Of a DNA stretch of 64,000 bases, positions 1 through 7,856 are shown piece after piece. Below the pieces are notes generated by a model, which saw only the letters and a program-made list of their open reading frames with translations, ran no database searches and was not told the origin of the DNA. Position 1 is the stretch's first letter, and every line of letters starts with the position of its first letter. A program made the translations under genes and the position numbers. The DNA is taken from NCBI RefSeq assembly GCF_015223055.1, contig NZ_JADFBX010000002.1, forward strand, positions 558,001 to 622,000, in the 5' to 3' direction. This DNA is from Pedobacter sp. MC2016-24 (GTDB lineage Bacteria; Bacteroidota; Bacteroidia; Sphingobacteriales; Sphingobacteriaceae).

Positions 1-182
1 TATTAAAGGCTAAGCAGGACGGGCTCAATGTTACCGGGTATATGGCATGGACTTTAACCGATAATTTTGAATGGGCTGAGGGTTTTAATGCGCGGTTTGG
101 ATTGGTACATACCGATTTTAAAACACAGGAGCGGATTGTTAAAGACTCCGGACACTGGTTTCAGAAGTTCTTAAATCGATAA
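1..182 (+). CDS. Glycoside hydrolase family 1 (beta-glucosidase), C-terminal fragment
   Basis: The open frame enters from the left edge and stops with TAA at 180-182, leaving about 59 C-terminal residues. The segment WTLTDNFEWAEGFNARFGLV is the conserved end of the GH1 barrel, where the Glu and Trp residues of the DNFEW stretch contact the sugar in the -1 subsite. GH1 enzymes hydrolyse beta-glucosides and beta-galactosides. The catalytic acid/base and nucleophile glutamates lie outside the window, so activity cannot be judged. A bidirectional hairpin follows directly. Family assignment is firm; substrate is unknown. Confidence 0.85.
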   Translation, partial: LKAKQDGLNVTGYMAWTLTDNFEWAEGFNARFGLVHTDFKTQERIVKDSGHWFQKFLNR

Positions 183-198
183 ATTAAAAGTCATAAAA

Positions 199-225
199 AA
201 ACTCCCGGTTAATCGCCGGGAGTTT
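199..225. terminator. Bidirectional rho-independent terminator
   Basis: An 8-bp GC-rich stem (201-208 with 216-223, extendable by two A-T pairs) closes a 7-nt loop. It has an A-run on the left and T residues on the right, so it can work on both strands. It lies between the GH1 gene on plus and the aconitase gene on minus. Confidence 0.8.
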
Positions 226-255
226 AAATCTATGAAATGAATTAGCTTGGGCTAA

Positions 256-2532
256 TTAAGCATTCTTTGCTGCAGCTTCTCTGCGGATGATGTTTAATGC
301 GCCACCCGCTTTAAACCACTCAATTTGTTGTGCATTGTAACTGTGGTTTACAGAAATCTCTTCTGTTGAACCATCTGCATGATGTAATACCAGTGTCAAC
401 GGAACATTTGGTGCAAATGTCGTTAAGCCAACAATGTCAATTACGTCATCTTCTAAAATTTTATCGTAATCATCTTTGTTTACAAACGTCAAACCAAGCA
501 TACCTTGTTTTTTCAGGTTGGTTTCATGAATACGGGCAAATGATTTTACCAGTACAGCACGAACGCCTAAGTGACGAGGTTCCATGGCAGCGTGCTCACG
601 GCTGGATCCTTCACCGTAGTTTTCATCACCAACTACTATAGAGCCAATGTTTGCAGCTTTATAAGCACGTTGAGTTGCAGGTACCGGACCATATTCTCCT
701 GTCAGTTCATTTTTAACATTGTCTGTTTTGTCGTTGAAGAAGTTTACGGCACCAATTAACATGTTGTTGGAAATATTATCCAGATGACCACGGAACTTCA
801 ACCATGGGCCAGCCATAGAGATGTGATCCGTTGTACATTTACCTTTGGCTTTGATTAACAGTCTTAAGCCTTTCAGGTCAGTACCTTCCCATGCTGTAAA
901 CGGATCTAACAATTGTAACCTGTGTGAGGTAGGGGATACAGCGACCTGTACATTACTACCGTCTTCCGCGGGTTTTTGATAACCTGCATCTTCCACAGCA
1001 TAACCATTTGTTGGCAACTCATCACCTTTAGGCGGATCCAATTTAACTTGTTCACCTTTATCGTTTGTCAGTGTATCTGTCAGGGGATTGAAGCTTAAAT
1101 CCCCAGCGATGGCAATTGCAGCAACAATTTCAGGAGAAGTTACAAAAGCAAAAGTATTTGGATTACCATCTGCACGTTTGGCAAAGTTTCTGTTAAAGGA
1201 ATGTACAATGGTGTTTTTTTCTTGTTTCTCAGCACCAACCCTGTCCCACATACCAATACATGGTCCACAGGCGTTGGTAAATATAGTTGCATTTAACGAT
1301 TCAAAAGTACCCAATAAGCCGTCACGGTTTGCAGTATAACGTACCTGCTCAGAACCCGGATTGATACCAAAGTCCGCCTTTGTAGTTAAACCTTTATCAA
1401 TCGCTTGCTGGGCAATAGACGCTGCCCTTGATAAATCTTCGTAAGATGAGTTGGTACACGAGCCAATTAAGCCCCATTCTACTTTTAAAGGCCATCCGTT
1501 TGCAATAGCCACTTCTTTCATTTTAGAAATTGGCGTAGCCAGATCTGGTGTAAATGGACCGTTCAAATACGGTTCAAGCTCAGAAAGGTTAATCTCAATC
1601 AGTTGGTCAAAATATTTTTCAGGCTCTGCATAAACTTCTGCATCACCTGTTAAGTGTTCTTTAATTCCGTTGGCTGCATCAGCAACATCAGCTCTGTTGG
1701 TTGCACGTAAATAACGTTCCATGCTCTCATCATAGCCAAAAGTTGAAGTCGTAGCACCAATTTCAGCGCCCATGTTACAGATGGTACCTTTACCAGTACA
1801 GCTTAAGTTTTCTGCACCATCGCCAAAATATTCAACAATAGCACCAGTACCGCCTTTAACTGTCAAAATACCGGCAACTTTAAGGATCACATCTTTCGCA
1901 GATGCCCATCCATTCAATTTACCAGTTAATTTGATGCCGATTAATTTAGGAAATTTAAGCTCCCAAGGTAATCCAGCCATCACATCACAGGCGTCAGCAC
2001 CACCAACACCAATGGCAACCATACCTAAACCACCTGCGTTTACAGTGTGAGAGTCTGTACCGATCATCATCCCGCCCGGAAATGCATAATTTTCTAAAAC
2101 AACCTGGTGGATAATACCAGCACCTGGTTTCCAGAAACCGATGCCATATTTGTTTGATACAGAAGCTAAAAAGTCAAAAACCTCTTTACTTTCAGTGTTT
2201 GCTGCAGGCAAATCAATTTCAGCACCTAATTTCGCTGTGATTAAGTGATCACAATGAACAGTAGAAGGTACAGCAACCTGAGGTCTGCCTGCCTGCATAA
2301 ATTGCAATAAAGCCATTTGAGCAGTTGCATCTTGCATGGCCACACGGTCAGGAGCAAAATCTACATAATCCGTACCCCTTACATAAGAGGTATTGGTATT
2401 CTCATCCCATAAATGGGTATAAAGTATTTTTTCTGAAAGTGTTAAAGGTCTGCCTACTAATTTACGGGCCGCCTCAACTCGGGGGCCAAAGTTTGCATAC
2501 ACCTTTTTGATCATTTCTATATCAAAAGCCAT
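256..2532 (-). CDS. acn: Aconitate hydratase, mitochondrial type
   Basis: Converts citrate to isocitrate through cis-aconitate in the TCA cycle, in the cytoplasm, using a [4Fe-4S] cluster. The protein has 758 residues, the length and style of the eukaryotic-mitochondrial aconitase type rather than the ~890-residue AcnA or AcnB. The three cluster cysteines are visible: Cys359 in [11 protein letters not shown], and Cys422 and Cys425 in [10 protein letters not shown]. The substrate-loop TDSH is at 159-162. The C-terminal swivel domain carries the [17 protein letters not shown] stretch. It is transcribed alone, toward the shared terminator with the GH1 gene. The ~290 bp upstream hold a strong double dyad (2691-2736) that could be an operator. 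The family call is secure; regulation is inference. Confidence 0.96.
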   Translation of the reverse strand: MAFDIEMIKKVYANFGPRVEAARKLVGRPLTLSEKILYTHLWDENTNTSYVRGTDYVDFAPDRVAMQDATAQMALLQFMQAGRPQVAVPSTVHCDHLITAKLGAEIDLPAANTESKEVFDFLASVSNKYGIGFWKPGAGIIHQVVLENYAFPGGMMIGTDSHTVNAGGLGMVAIGVGGADACDVMAGLPWELKFPKLIGIKLTGKLNGWASAKDVILKVAGILTVKGGTGAIVEYFGDGAENLSCTGKGTICNMGAEIGATTSTFGYDESMERYLRATNRADVADAANGIKEHLTGDAEVYAEPEKYFDQLIEINLSELEPYLNGPFTPDLATPISKMKEVAIANGWPLKVEWGLIGSCTNSSYEDLSRAASIAQQAIDKGLTTKADFGINPGSEQVRYTANRDGLLGTFESLNATIFTNACGPCIGMWDRVGAEKQEKNTIVHSFNRNFAKRADGNPNTFAFVTSPEIVAAIAIAGDLSFNPLTDTLTNDKGEQVKLDPPKGDELPTNGYAVEDAGYQKPAEDGSNVQVAVSPTSHRLQLLDPFTAWEGTDLKGLRLLIKAKGKCTTDHISMAGPWLKFRGHLDNISNNMLIGAVNFFNDKTDNVKNELTGEYGPVPATQRAYKAANIGSIVVGDENYGEGSSREHAAMEPRHLGVRAVLVKSFARIHETNLKKQGMLGLTFVNKDDYDKILEDDVIDIVGLTTFAPNVPLTLVLHHADGSTEEISVNHSYNAQQIEWFKAGGALNIIRREAAAKNA

Positions 2533-2690
2533 TGATAATATGTTTTAAAAGGGTAACTTATTCTAACTATTATTTAATTGTAGCGAATTTACGAAAAAAA
2601 ACAGGCCTTGGTCATCATCTGCGGATCATTATATTATTTATAAAAATTCTAAATAATGGGTTCGCCCATGATTTTCAGGCTTTCTGAAGT

Positions 2691-2736
2691 CGAACTGTTC
2701 ATTTTTGAACGGTACTGATCAAAAATGAACAGTTTG
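2691..2736. promoter_or_regulatory. Long inverted repeat made of two operator-like dyads
   Basis: Positions 2693-2708 and 2719-2734 form a perfect 16-bp inverted repeat around a 10-nt spacer. Each arm lies within a smaller dyad. The left one is GTTCA-tttt-TGAAC (2697-2710); the right one is the near copy GATCA-aaaa-TGAAC (2717-2730). Their centres are 20 bp apart, about two helical turns. There is no T-run on either side, so it does not look like a terminator. It is about 160-200 bp upstream of the aconitase start and about 90 bp past the deacetylase stop. The rest of 2533-2823 shows no gene. Confidence 0.5.
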
Positions 2737-2823
2737 ATTGCTGTATATCAGGCCAAATTGTCGTATCATCGCCCGTATCGGTTTTTTTAGTTTTGGCCTG
2801 AACTTAGTGAATGGGGCTTTATG

Positions 2824-3441
2824 CTAGAGTGTTCCAAACGAATAGCCAAGTTTATGAAAGTGCCGCAGGACTTTGGGTAATGCATACGCTAGTCTTTCAA
2901 AAGCCTTTAAGCTATCGTGAAACACAATAATTGACCCGTTACTCGTATGATTAATCACATTTTGAAAACATTTTTCAGGAGACAGTTGCAAATCAAAATC
3001 TCCACTCAATACATCCCACATGATCATTTTTACATCAGGTTTCAATGCCTTAATGGTGCTGATCTGCGATTTTTTAATCCGGCCATATGGCGGACGGAAC
3101 AAATTGGTTCCGGTTAGTTCCTGACACTTTAGGAAATTCTGTACATAGATCTGATCGGCTGTTTTCCATCCTTTTAAATGATTGAAAGTATGATTACCAA
3201 TGCTGTGGCCAGCAGATTTTAGCGCTTCAAAAATGTCAGGATGTTTTCGGATATTGTCTCCGATACAGAAAAAGGTGGCTTTGGCATCAAAACTTTTTAA
3301 AGTATTTAGAACAAAGGTTGTAACATCGGGTATAGGTCCGTCGTCAAAGGTTAAATAAATAACTTTTTCATTACGGGACTTATTCCAGATTAAGCTTGGA
3401 TAATACCATTTTAATAACAGTGGGGATTTGACCAGGTACAT
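2824..3441 (-). CDS. Polysaccharide deacetylase (NodB homology domain)
   Basis: A 205-residue carbohydrate esterase family 4 protein that probably removes acetyl groups from peptidoglycan or another N-acetylated glycan. All motifs are visible: TFDDGP at 31-36 (catalytic base and metal Asp), HSIGNHTFNH at 79-88 (two metal His), RPPYGR at 116-121, the tryptophan motif around WDVLSGDFD at 142-150, and FHDS near 174 with the last catalytic His. No clear signal peptide is present; the N-terminus has only a short hydrophobic run (LLLKWYYP). The candidate -7 element TACTTTTG (3446-3453, minus) ends next to the ATG, so the mRNA may have almost no leader. Substrate unknown. Confidence 0.9.
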   Translation of the reverse strand: MYLVKSPLLLKWYYPSLIWNKSRNEKVIYLTFDDGPIPDVTTFVLNTLKSFDAKATFFCIGDNIRKHPDIFEALKSAGHSIGNHTFNHLKGWKTADQIYVQNFLKCQELTGTNLFRPPYGRIKKSQISTIKALKPDVKMIMWDVLSGDFDLQLSPEKCFQNVINHTSNGSIIVFHDSLKAFERLAYALPKVLRHFHKLGYSFGTL

Positions 3442-3445
3442 GAAT

Positions 3446-3453
3446 CAAAAGTA
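3446..3453 (-). promoter_or_regulatory. Candidate -7 element of the deacetylase gene
   Basis: On minus the sequence reads TACTTTTG, a match to the Bacteroidota TAnnTTTG element, five bases upstream of the ATG at 3441. No well-placed -33 TTG was found, so this is tentative. Confidence 0.35.
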
Positions 3454-3493
3454 ATAAAATACAGGTACGCTGCCTATAAAATTGCGAAATGTA

Positions 3494-3501
3494 TACATTT
3501 G
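3494..3501 (+). promoter_or_regulatory. Candidate -7 element of the tolC-like operon
   Basis: TACATTTG matches TAnnTTTG and lies 35 bp upstream of the ATG at 3536. Transcription would begin near 3505-3507, which makes the in-frame GTG at 3515 a possible but less likely start. No convincing -33 element was seen. Confidence 0.45.
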
Positions 3502-3535
3502 AAAAAAGAGCTTCGTGCTCAACGAAAATAGAAAT

Positions 3536-4906
3536 ATGAAATCAATTCCCTTTATTAATGCTCGGTTTGGACTGACTTTAATTTTATCTCTGGCGCTTAC
3601 TACAGGTATTACCCTGCATTCATCAGCACAGGAGGTCATCACTATACAACGCGCTATCGAAGTTACTTTACAAAATAACCTGCAGGTAACGAAATCTAAA
3701 CTGAGTCAGGACCTCGCAGAAGAGAACTTAAAACAGGCCAAATTAGCGCTTTATCCGCGGGTAAATGCTTCAGCAAATCAGAATTTAGCCTGGGGAAGGA
3801 ACAATATTGGTAATACTGGTATTTATGAAAATACTCAAACTTATAGTTTAAGCCCTGGCATTGGCATCGGTCTGGATTTATTTAACGGTCTTTCCAAAAT
3901 CAATCAGATCAAACAAAATAAAATTTTATTGGAAGCTGGAAAAGCCGGTGTTGACAAGGTTAAGAATGACCTGACTTTAAATGTGGTGACTTCATATATG
4001 GAGATATTATACAATAAGGATCGTTTAAAAGCAGCCAAGGATCAGCTTACAGTTGCAGTAAAGCAATTGCAGCAACAACAAGAGCTTTTAAATGTGGGTA
4101 ATAAAACGCTTGCCGATCTTGCTGAATCGAAATCGCAAGTGGCTACGGCAGAATTAAATGTAACTACTGCAACCAATGCTTTGACCATTTCATATATAAC
4201 GCTGGCCCAGCTGATGGATATTCCTTCCTCAACCCGGTTTGAAGTTCAGGCGCCTGCAGGTCTTAATTTTGCCGGAACTGCTGCAGTTTACGATGCAGAA
4301 AGGGTATATACCGATGCATTGCAGATTTTTCCGGATGTTAAGCTGGCGGCCTTGCAAACTGAGGCTGCGAAAAAGGGAATAGACATTGCTAAAGGGAGCC
4401 TTTATCCAACACTTTCCTTAAACGGGAGTTACGGTTCGTTTTATAGTTATAATTACAATATGCCAGCAGGAATTCAAAACAGGGCTTTTAGAGATCAGAT
4501 TGAAAACAATGTTTCAAAGGGATTGGGTTTAAGTTTAAGCATTCCGATTTTTAATGGCTTGCAAGCAAAGTCAGGCATTAAAAAAGCGAAAATCAATTTA
4601 CTGCAAACCCAGGCTGATGAACAGATCACCAAAAATAATTTAAATAAGATCATTTATCAGGCGGTAGCGGATCTGAGGGCAGCTGAAAGTACTTTTGCAT
4701 CTGCAAAAAAAGCTTTTGAAGCGCAAAAAGAGGCTTATTCCGTAATTGAGCAACGGTATAATGTAGGTTTAGTAAATTCATTAGACTATAGTACTTCACT
4801 TACCAAGAAAAATTCAGCAGAAATTGACATGATCCGGGCTAAATATGATCTGTTATTCCGGTCAAAAGTGATTGATTATTATTTAGGCAAGCAAATTGCT
4901 TTTTAG
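3536..4906 (+). CDS. TolC-family outer membrane efflux protein
   Basis: Outer-membrane channel with a periplasmic alpha-helical tunnel, the exit duct of a tripartite efflux or type I secretion pump. From the ATG at 3536 it has 456 residues, normal for TolC. A signal peptide ends near HSSAQ. Two repeats of the OEP type follow, with long heptad-like helices such as the Q-rich KQLQQQQELLNVGNKTLADL region. A GTG seven codons upstream (3515) would add MLNENRN before the signal peptide and is less plausible. The next gene, 40 bp downstream, is the periplasmic adaptor. No inner-membrane pump gene follows. Substrate unknown. Confidence 0.92.
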   Translation: MKSIPFINARFGLTLILSLALTTGITLHSSAQEVITIQRAIEVTLQNNLQVTKSKLSQDLAEENLKQAKLALYPRVNASANQNLAWGRNNIGNTGIYENTQTYSLSPGIGIGLDLFNGLSKINQIKQNKILLEAGKAGVDKVKNDLTLNVVTSYMEILYNKDRLKAAKDQLTVAVKQLQQQQELLNVGNKTLADLAESKSQVATAELNVTTATNALTISYITLAQLMDIPSSTRFEVQAPAGLNFAGTAAVYDAERVYTDALQIFPDVKLAALQTEAAKKGIDIAKGSLYPTLSLNGSYGSFYSYNYNMPAGIQNRAFRDQIENNVSKGLGLSLSIPIFNGLQAKSGIKKAKINLLQTQADEQITKNNLNKIIYQAVADLRAAESTFASAKKAFEAQKEAYSVIEQRYNVGLVNSLDYSTSLTKKNSAEIDMIRAKYDLLFRSKVIDYYLGKQIAF

Positions 4907-4946
4907 AACATAAAAATAGATAGAGCATACAAATTAACAAACACAA

Positions 4947-6305
4947 ATGAAACTGAAAACCATTTTAATTATAGTAGGTATAGTTGCGGTGCTACTGGTT
5001 GTCGCTAAGTTTACCGGACTTATTGGCGCAGATAAGACAGAGCAGGTCACTATAGATAAAGCTGCAAATAGGAAAGTTATTGAAACGGTGACTGCCAGTG
5101 GTAAAATACAGCCAGAAACGGAAGTTAAACTGAGTTCTGAGGTTTCGGGAGAGGTTACGGAACTTTTGGTTAAAGAAGGAGACGTGGTTAAAAAAGGACA
5201 GTTGCTCATTAAAGTACGTCCGGATGTTCTTAAGTCCGGTTACGATCGTGCTGTCGCTTCTTACAGTGCACAAAAAGCTGGTATGGCAGGTGCAGGACAA
5301 TTGCTTAAACAAGCCGAAGGTAATTTCGTAAATGCAGAAGCTACGTATAAACGAAATGTAGAATTGTTTAAAAAGCAGGTGATTTCAGCTTCTGAATTTG
5401 ATGCAGCTAAAGCAGCCTATTTGACTGCAAAAACAAATCTGGGCCGTGCAAAGGAAGATTTGACAAGTGCTAAATTTAACCTGGAGCAAACTGGCGCCAA
5501 CGTTCAGGAAGCCACTGCAAATTTAGCAAAGGCTACTATTTTTGCACCAGTTGACGGTGTAATTTCGAAACTTTCTGTAGAGCTGGGCGACCGTATCCTT
5601 GGGACGGCGCAAATGGCAGGAACAGAGATCATGAGGATATCTAATCTTTCTTCTATGGAAGTTAACGTAGACGTTAACGAAAATGACATCAATAGGGTGC
5701 ATGTTGGAGATCAGGCAACGATAGAAGTTGATGCATTTGCCGACAAGAAATTTAAAGGTACTGTCACGGAAATTGCCAGTTCTTCAAAGGATGTAGGTAC
5801 TGCAACCAGTTCTGTTGATCAGGTAACCAATTTTGTGGTGAAAGTGCGTATCCTGGCAGATTCTTATAGTGGTGTTAAAGGCGGAGCTAAGGATTTGCCT
5901 TCGCCTTTCAGGCCAGGACTATCTGCTACGGTTGATATCGAAAGTGAAACTGTTGAGGGCTTGTCCGTACCAATTCAGGCTGTATTTACCGTTGATAAGA
6001 AGAAGAACGACAAAGATAAAAAGCCTGCTACCGACAACCAGGAGGATAGTGACAAGCAGAAGTCTAAACTGGCCGACAAAAAAGTTAAACAATACGTTTA
6101 TCTATTTAATGGCGAAACGGTAAAGCAGGTAGAAGTGACTACCGGCATTCAGAACGATCAGTTCATCATTATAAAATCGGGTCTTAAAGCCGGACAGGAT
6201 GTCGTAACTGGGCCATATTCGGCCATTCAGAACAAATTAAAAGATGGGATGAAGGTAAAGAAAACGACTAAGGATCAATTGTTTGCCGATTCTGATAAGA
6301 AGTAG
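4947..6305 (+). CDS. HlyD/MacA-type periplasmic adaptor of an efflux pump
   Basis: A membrane-fusion protein joining an inner-membrane transporter to the TolC channel. One N-terminal transmembrane helix (about residues 5-27) is followed by a lipoyl-like half (SSEVSGEVTELLVKEGDVVKKGQLL), a long coiled-coil hairpin rich in Ala, Lys and Glu, the second lipoyl half (IFAPVDGVISKL), a beta-barrel and a membrane-proximal domain. The last domain is interrupted by a highly charged Lys/Asp-rich linker near residues 350-380. It is cotranscribed with the tolC-like gene and ends at a strong terminator. The style fits MacA-like adaptors for ABC pumps, but the pump gene is elsewhere. Confidence 0.9.
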   Translation: MKLKTILIIVGIVAVLLVVAKFTGLIGADKTEQVTIDKAANRKVIETVTASGKIQPETEVKLSSEVSGEVTELLVKEGDVVKKGQLLIKVRPDVLKSGYDRAVASYSAQKAGMAGAGQLLKQAEGNFVNAEATYKRNVELFKKQVISASEFDAAKAAYLTAKTNLGRAKEDLTSAKFNLEQTGANVQEATANLAKATIFAPVDGVISKLSVELGDRILGTAQMAGTEIMRISNLSSMEVNVDVNENDINRVHVGDQATIEVDAFADKKFKGTVTEIASSSKDVGTATSSVDQVTNFVVKVRILADSYSGVKGGAKDLPSPFRPGLSATVDIESETVEGLSVPIQAVFTVDKKKNDKDKKPATDNQEDSDKQKSKLADKKVKQYVYLFNGETVKQVEVTTGIQNDQFIIIKSGLKAGQDVVTGPYSAIQNKLKDGMKVKKTTKDQLFADSDKK

Positions 6306-6337
6306 TCTTTACCAATCCTTTTTTATTGAGTAAATTG

Positions 6338-6369
6338 TCCCGGTTTAAAACATTAAACCGGGATTTTTT
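6338..6369 (+). terminator. Rho-independent terminator of the tolC-hlyD operon
   Basis: A perfect 10-bp stem (6338-6347 with 6354-6363) closes a 6-nt loop and is followed by TTTTTT. It separates the efflux pair from gpsA, which starts only 12 bp later. Confidence 0.9.
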
Positions 6370-6380
6370 ATTTATAATGT

Positions 6381-7379
6381 ATGATACCTAAAGTCGCAAT
6401 GATTGGTGGGGGTAGTTGGGCTACTGCTATTATAAAAATGCTTTCTGATAACATCGCAGAAAAAGAGATTTATTGGTGGATGCGCAATGCAGATGCCATT
6501 ACGCATTTACAGAAATACAAGCACAACCCGAATTACCTGAGCTCTGTTGAGATACGGATGCCGGAAAAAAATATTTCCGACGACTTGTCTGAGATCATCA
6601 GGCAAGCTGATTACATCATTTTAAACGTACCTGCGGCTTTTTTAAAGGCTACGCTCAATGGGCTTACGCCCGAGCAGTTGAAAGGCAAGAAAATCATTTC
6701 TGCTATCAAAGGAATTGTTCCTGATGAAAACCAGATTATCGGCGAATTTTTACATGAAAAATATGGCGTACTTTTGTCTGATATCCTCGTAATAGGAGGG
6801 CCTTGTCACGCGGAAGAAGTTGCGCTTGAAAAATTGAGTTATCTGACTATTGCTTCTGTAGATCTGGAAGCCGCAAAACGGTTTTCTGGTCTCTTGCAAA
6901 CCCGTTATATCAAAACCAATGTTTCTGATGACATATTCGGTACTGAATATGCTGCAGTGTTGAAAAATATATACGCCGTAGCCAGCGGCATCTGTCATGG
7001 TTTGGGCTATGGCGATAACTTCCAGGCAGTATTAATTTCCAATGCTATCCGCGAAATCAGCAGGTTTGTGGATGCTGTACATCCAATTTCCAGGGACATT
7101 AAAGAGCCTGCATACCTGGGAGATTTGTTGGTAACTGCCTACTCGCAATTTAGCCGGAACCGAACCTTTGGTAATATGATCGGTAAGGGTTATACGGTCA
7201 AGTCGGCCCAATTGGAAATGAATATGGTGGCAGAAGGTTATTACGCAGCTAGCTGTATGCATGTAATCAATAAAAAATATAAAGTTGACATGCCGATCAG
7301 CCGTGCTGTATATGCCATCTTATACGAAAAGCATTCACCTCATATTGAAATGCGCTTGTTAACAGAACAACTCAATTAA
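6381..7379 (+). CDS. gpsA: Glycerol-3-phosphate dehydrogenase [NAD(P)+]
   Basis: Reduces dihydroxyacetone phosphate to sn-glycerol-3-phosphate, the backbone for phospholipids, in the cytoplasm. It has 332 residues, the usual length. The Rossmann loop reads GGGSWATA at 9-16, the SAIKG segment places a conserved Lys at 110, and the proposed catalytic Lys is at 195 in AAVLKNIYA, followed by the conserved GLGYGDN stretch. The ATG follows directly after the previous terminator, so its promoter would have to lie within or very close to that hairpin, or weak read-through supplies transcription. No terminator was found after it. Confidence 0.95.
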   Translation: MIPKVAMIGGGSWATAIIKMLSDNIAEKEIYWWMRNADAITHLQKYKHNPNYLSSVEIRMPEKNISDDLSEIIRQADYIILNVPAAFLKATLNGLTPEQLKGKKIISAIKGIVPDENQIIGEFLHEKYGVLLSDILVIGGPCHAEEVALEKLSYLTIASVDLEAAKRFSGLLQTRYIKTNVSDDIFGTEYAAVLKNIYAVASGICHGLGYGDNFQAVLISNAIREISRFVDAVHPISRDIKEPAYLGDLLVTAYSQFSRNRTFGNMIGKGYTVKSAQLEMNMVAEGYYAASCMHVINKKYKVDMPISRAVYAILYEKHSPHIEMRLLTEQLN

Positions 7380-7442
7380 TATCCAAACAAAATTGGCTCG
7401 TTAATTGTTCATGTTGCATAACGTTTTAAAAATCATGCAAAA

Positions 7443-7787
7443 ATGAAAACAAAGTATGTATCGGGTTTATTAACCCTGGCAATTTGCGGCGCACTCACCT
7501 TCAATTCAAATGCACAAGAAAAGAAGGAAACAGGAGTAGGTAAAGCCCTGGATAAAACCGGAAAAGCAATAGGTAAAACGGCTACTACGGTTGGAAACAA
7601 AACCGCTGAAGTTGCAGTTAAAGGAAGCTCTAAAGTAGCTGATCAAACCTTCAAAGGTAAAATGGCACCGGATGGAACAGATGTATACATCGATGGTAAA
7701 AATAGAAAATACTACGTCAACAAAAAAGGTAAAAAGGTTTATCTGAAAGCTTCACAGATTAAAGACAGACCAGAGGTTAAAAAATAA
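7443..7787 (+). CDS. Small exported Lys-rich protein, unknown function
   Basis: A 114-residue protein with a clear signal peptide (cleavage after NSNAQ, about residue 25). The mature part has two sections. Residues 32-72 are an Ala/Lys/Gly/Thr-rich amphipathic stretch (GKALDKTGKAIGKTATTVG) that resembles LEA-type or apolipophorin-like helices. Residues 76-103 are a basic segment, DGTDVYIDGKNRKYYVNKKG, recalling the short basic adaptor domain described from chlorella viruses; that resemblance is weak. The strongly positive charge suggests binding to envelope polymers or nucleic acid. It is alone and ends at a bidirectional terminator. The coding call is good; the function is unknown. Confidence 0.75.
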   Translation: MKTKYVSGLLTLAICGALTFNSNAQEKKETGVGKALDKTGKAIGKTATTVGNKTAEVAVKGSSKVADQTFKGKMAPDGTDVYIDGKNRKYYVNKKGKKVYLKASQIKDRPEVKK

Positions 7788-7807
7788 TCCGTATTTACCA
7801 TTGAAAT

Positions 7808-7845
7808 GAAAAAAGCCCTTTGGAATTTCCAAAGGGCTTTTTTTA
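7808..7845. terminator. Bidirectional terminator between convergent genes
   Basis: A 12- to 14-bp stem (7812-7825 with 7827-7840; realistically closing on the loop AATTT) has an A-run on the left and a T-run to 7844. It serves the small exported protein on plus and the helicase on minus. Confidence 0.9.
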
Positions 7846-7856
7846 TCGCTTGTGAA

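Noticed and set aside
3515..3535. GTG start extending the TolC-like protein by seven residues
   Set aside because: It would put polar residues before a good signal peptide; ATG 3536 fits better with the -7 element at 3494-3501.
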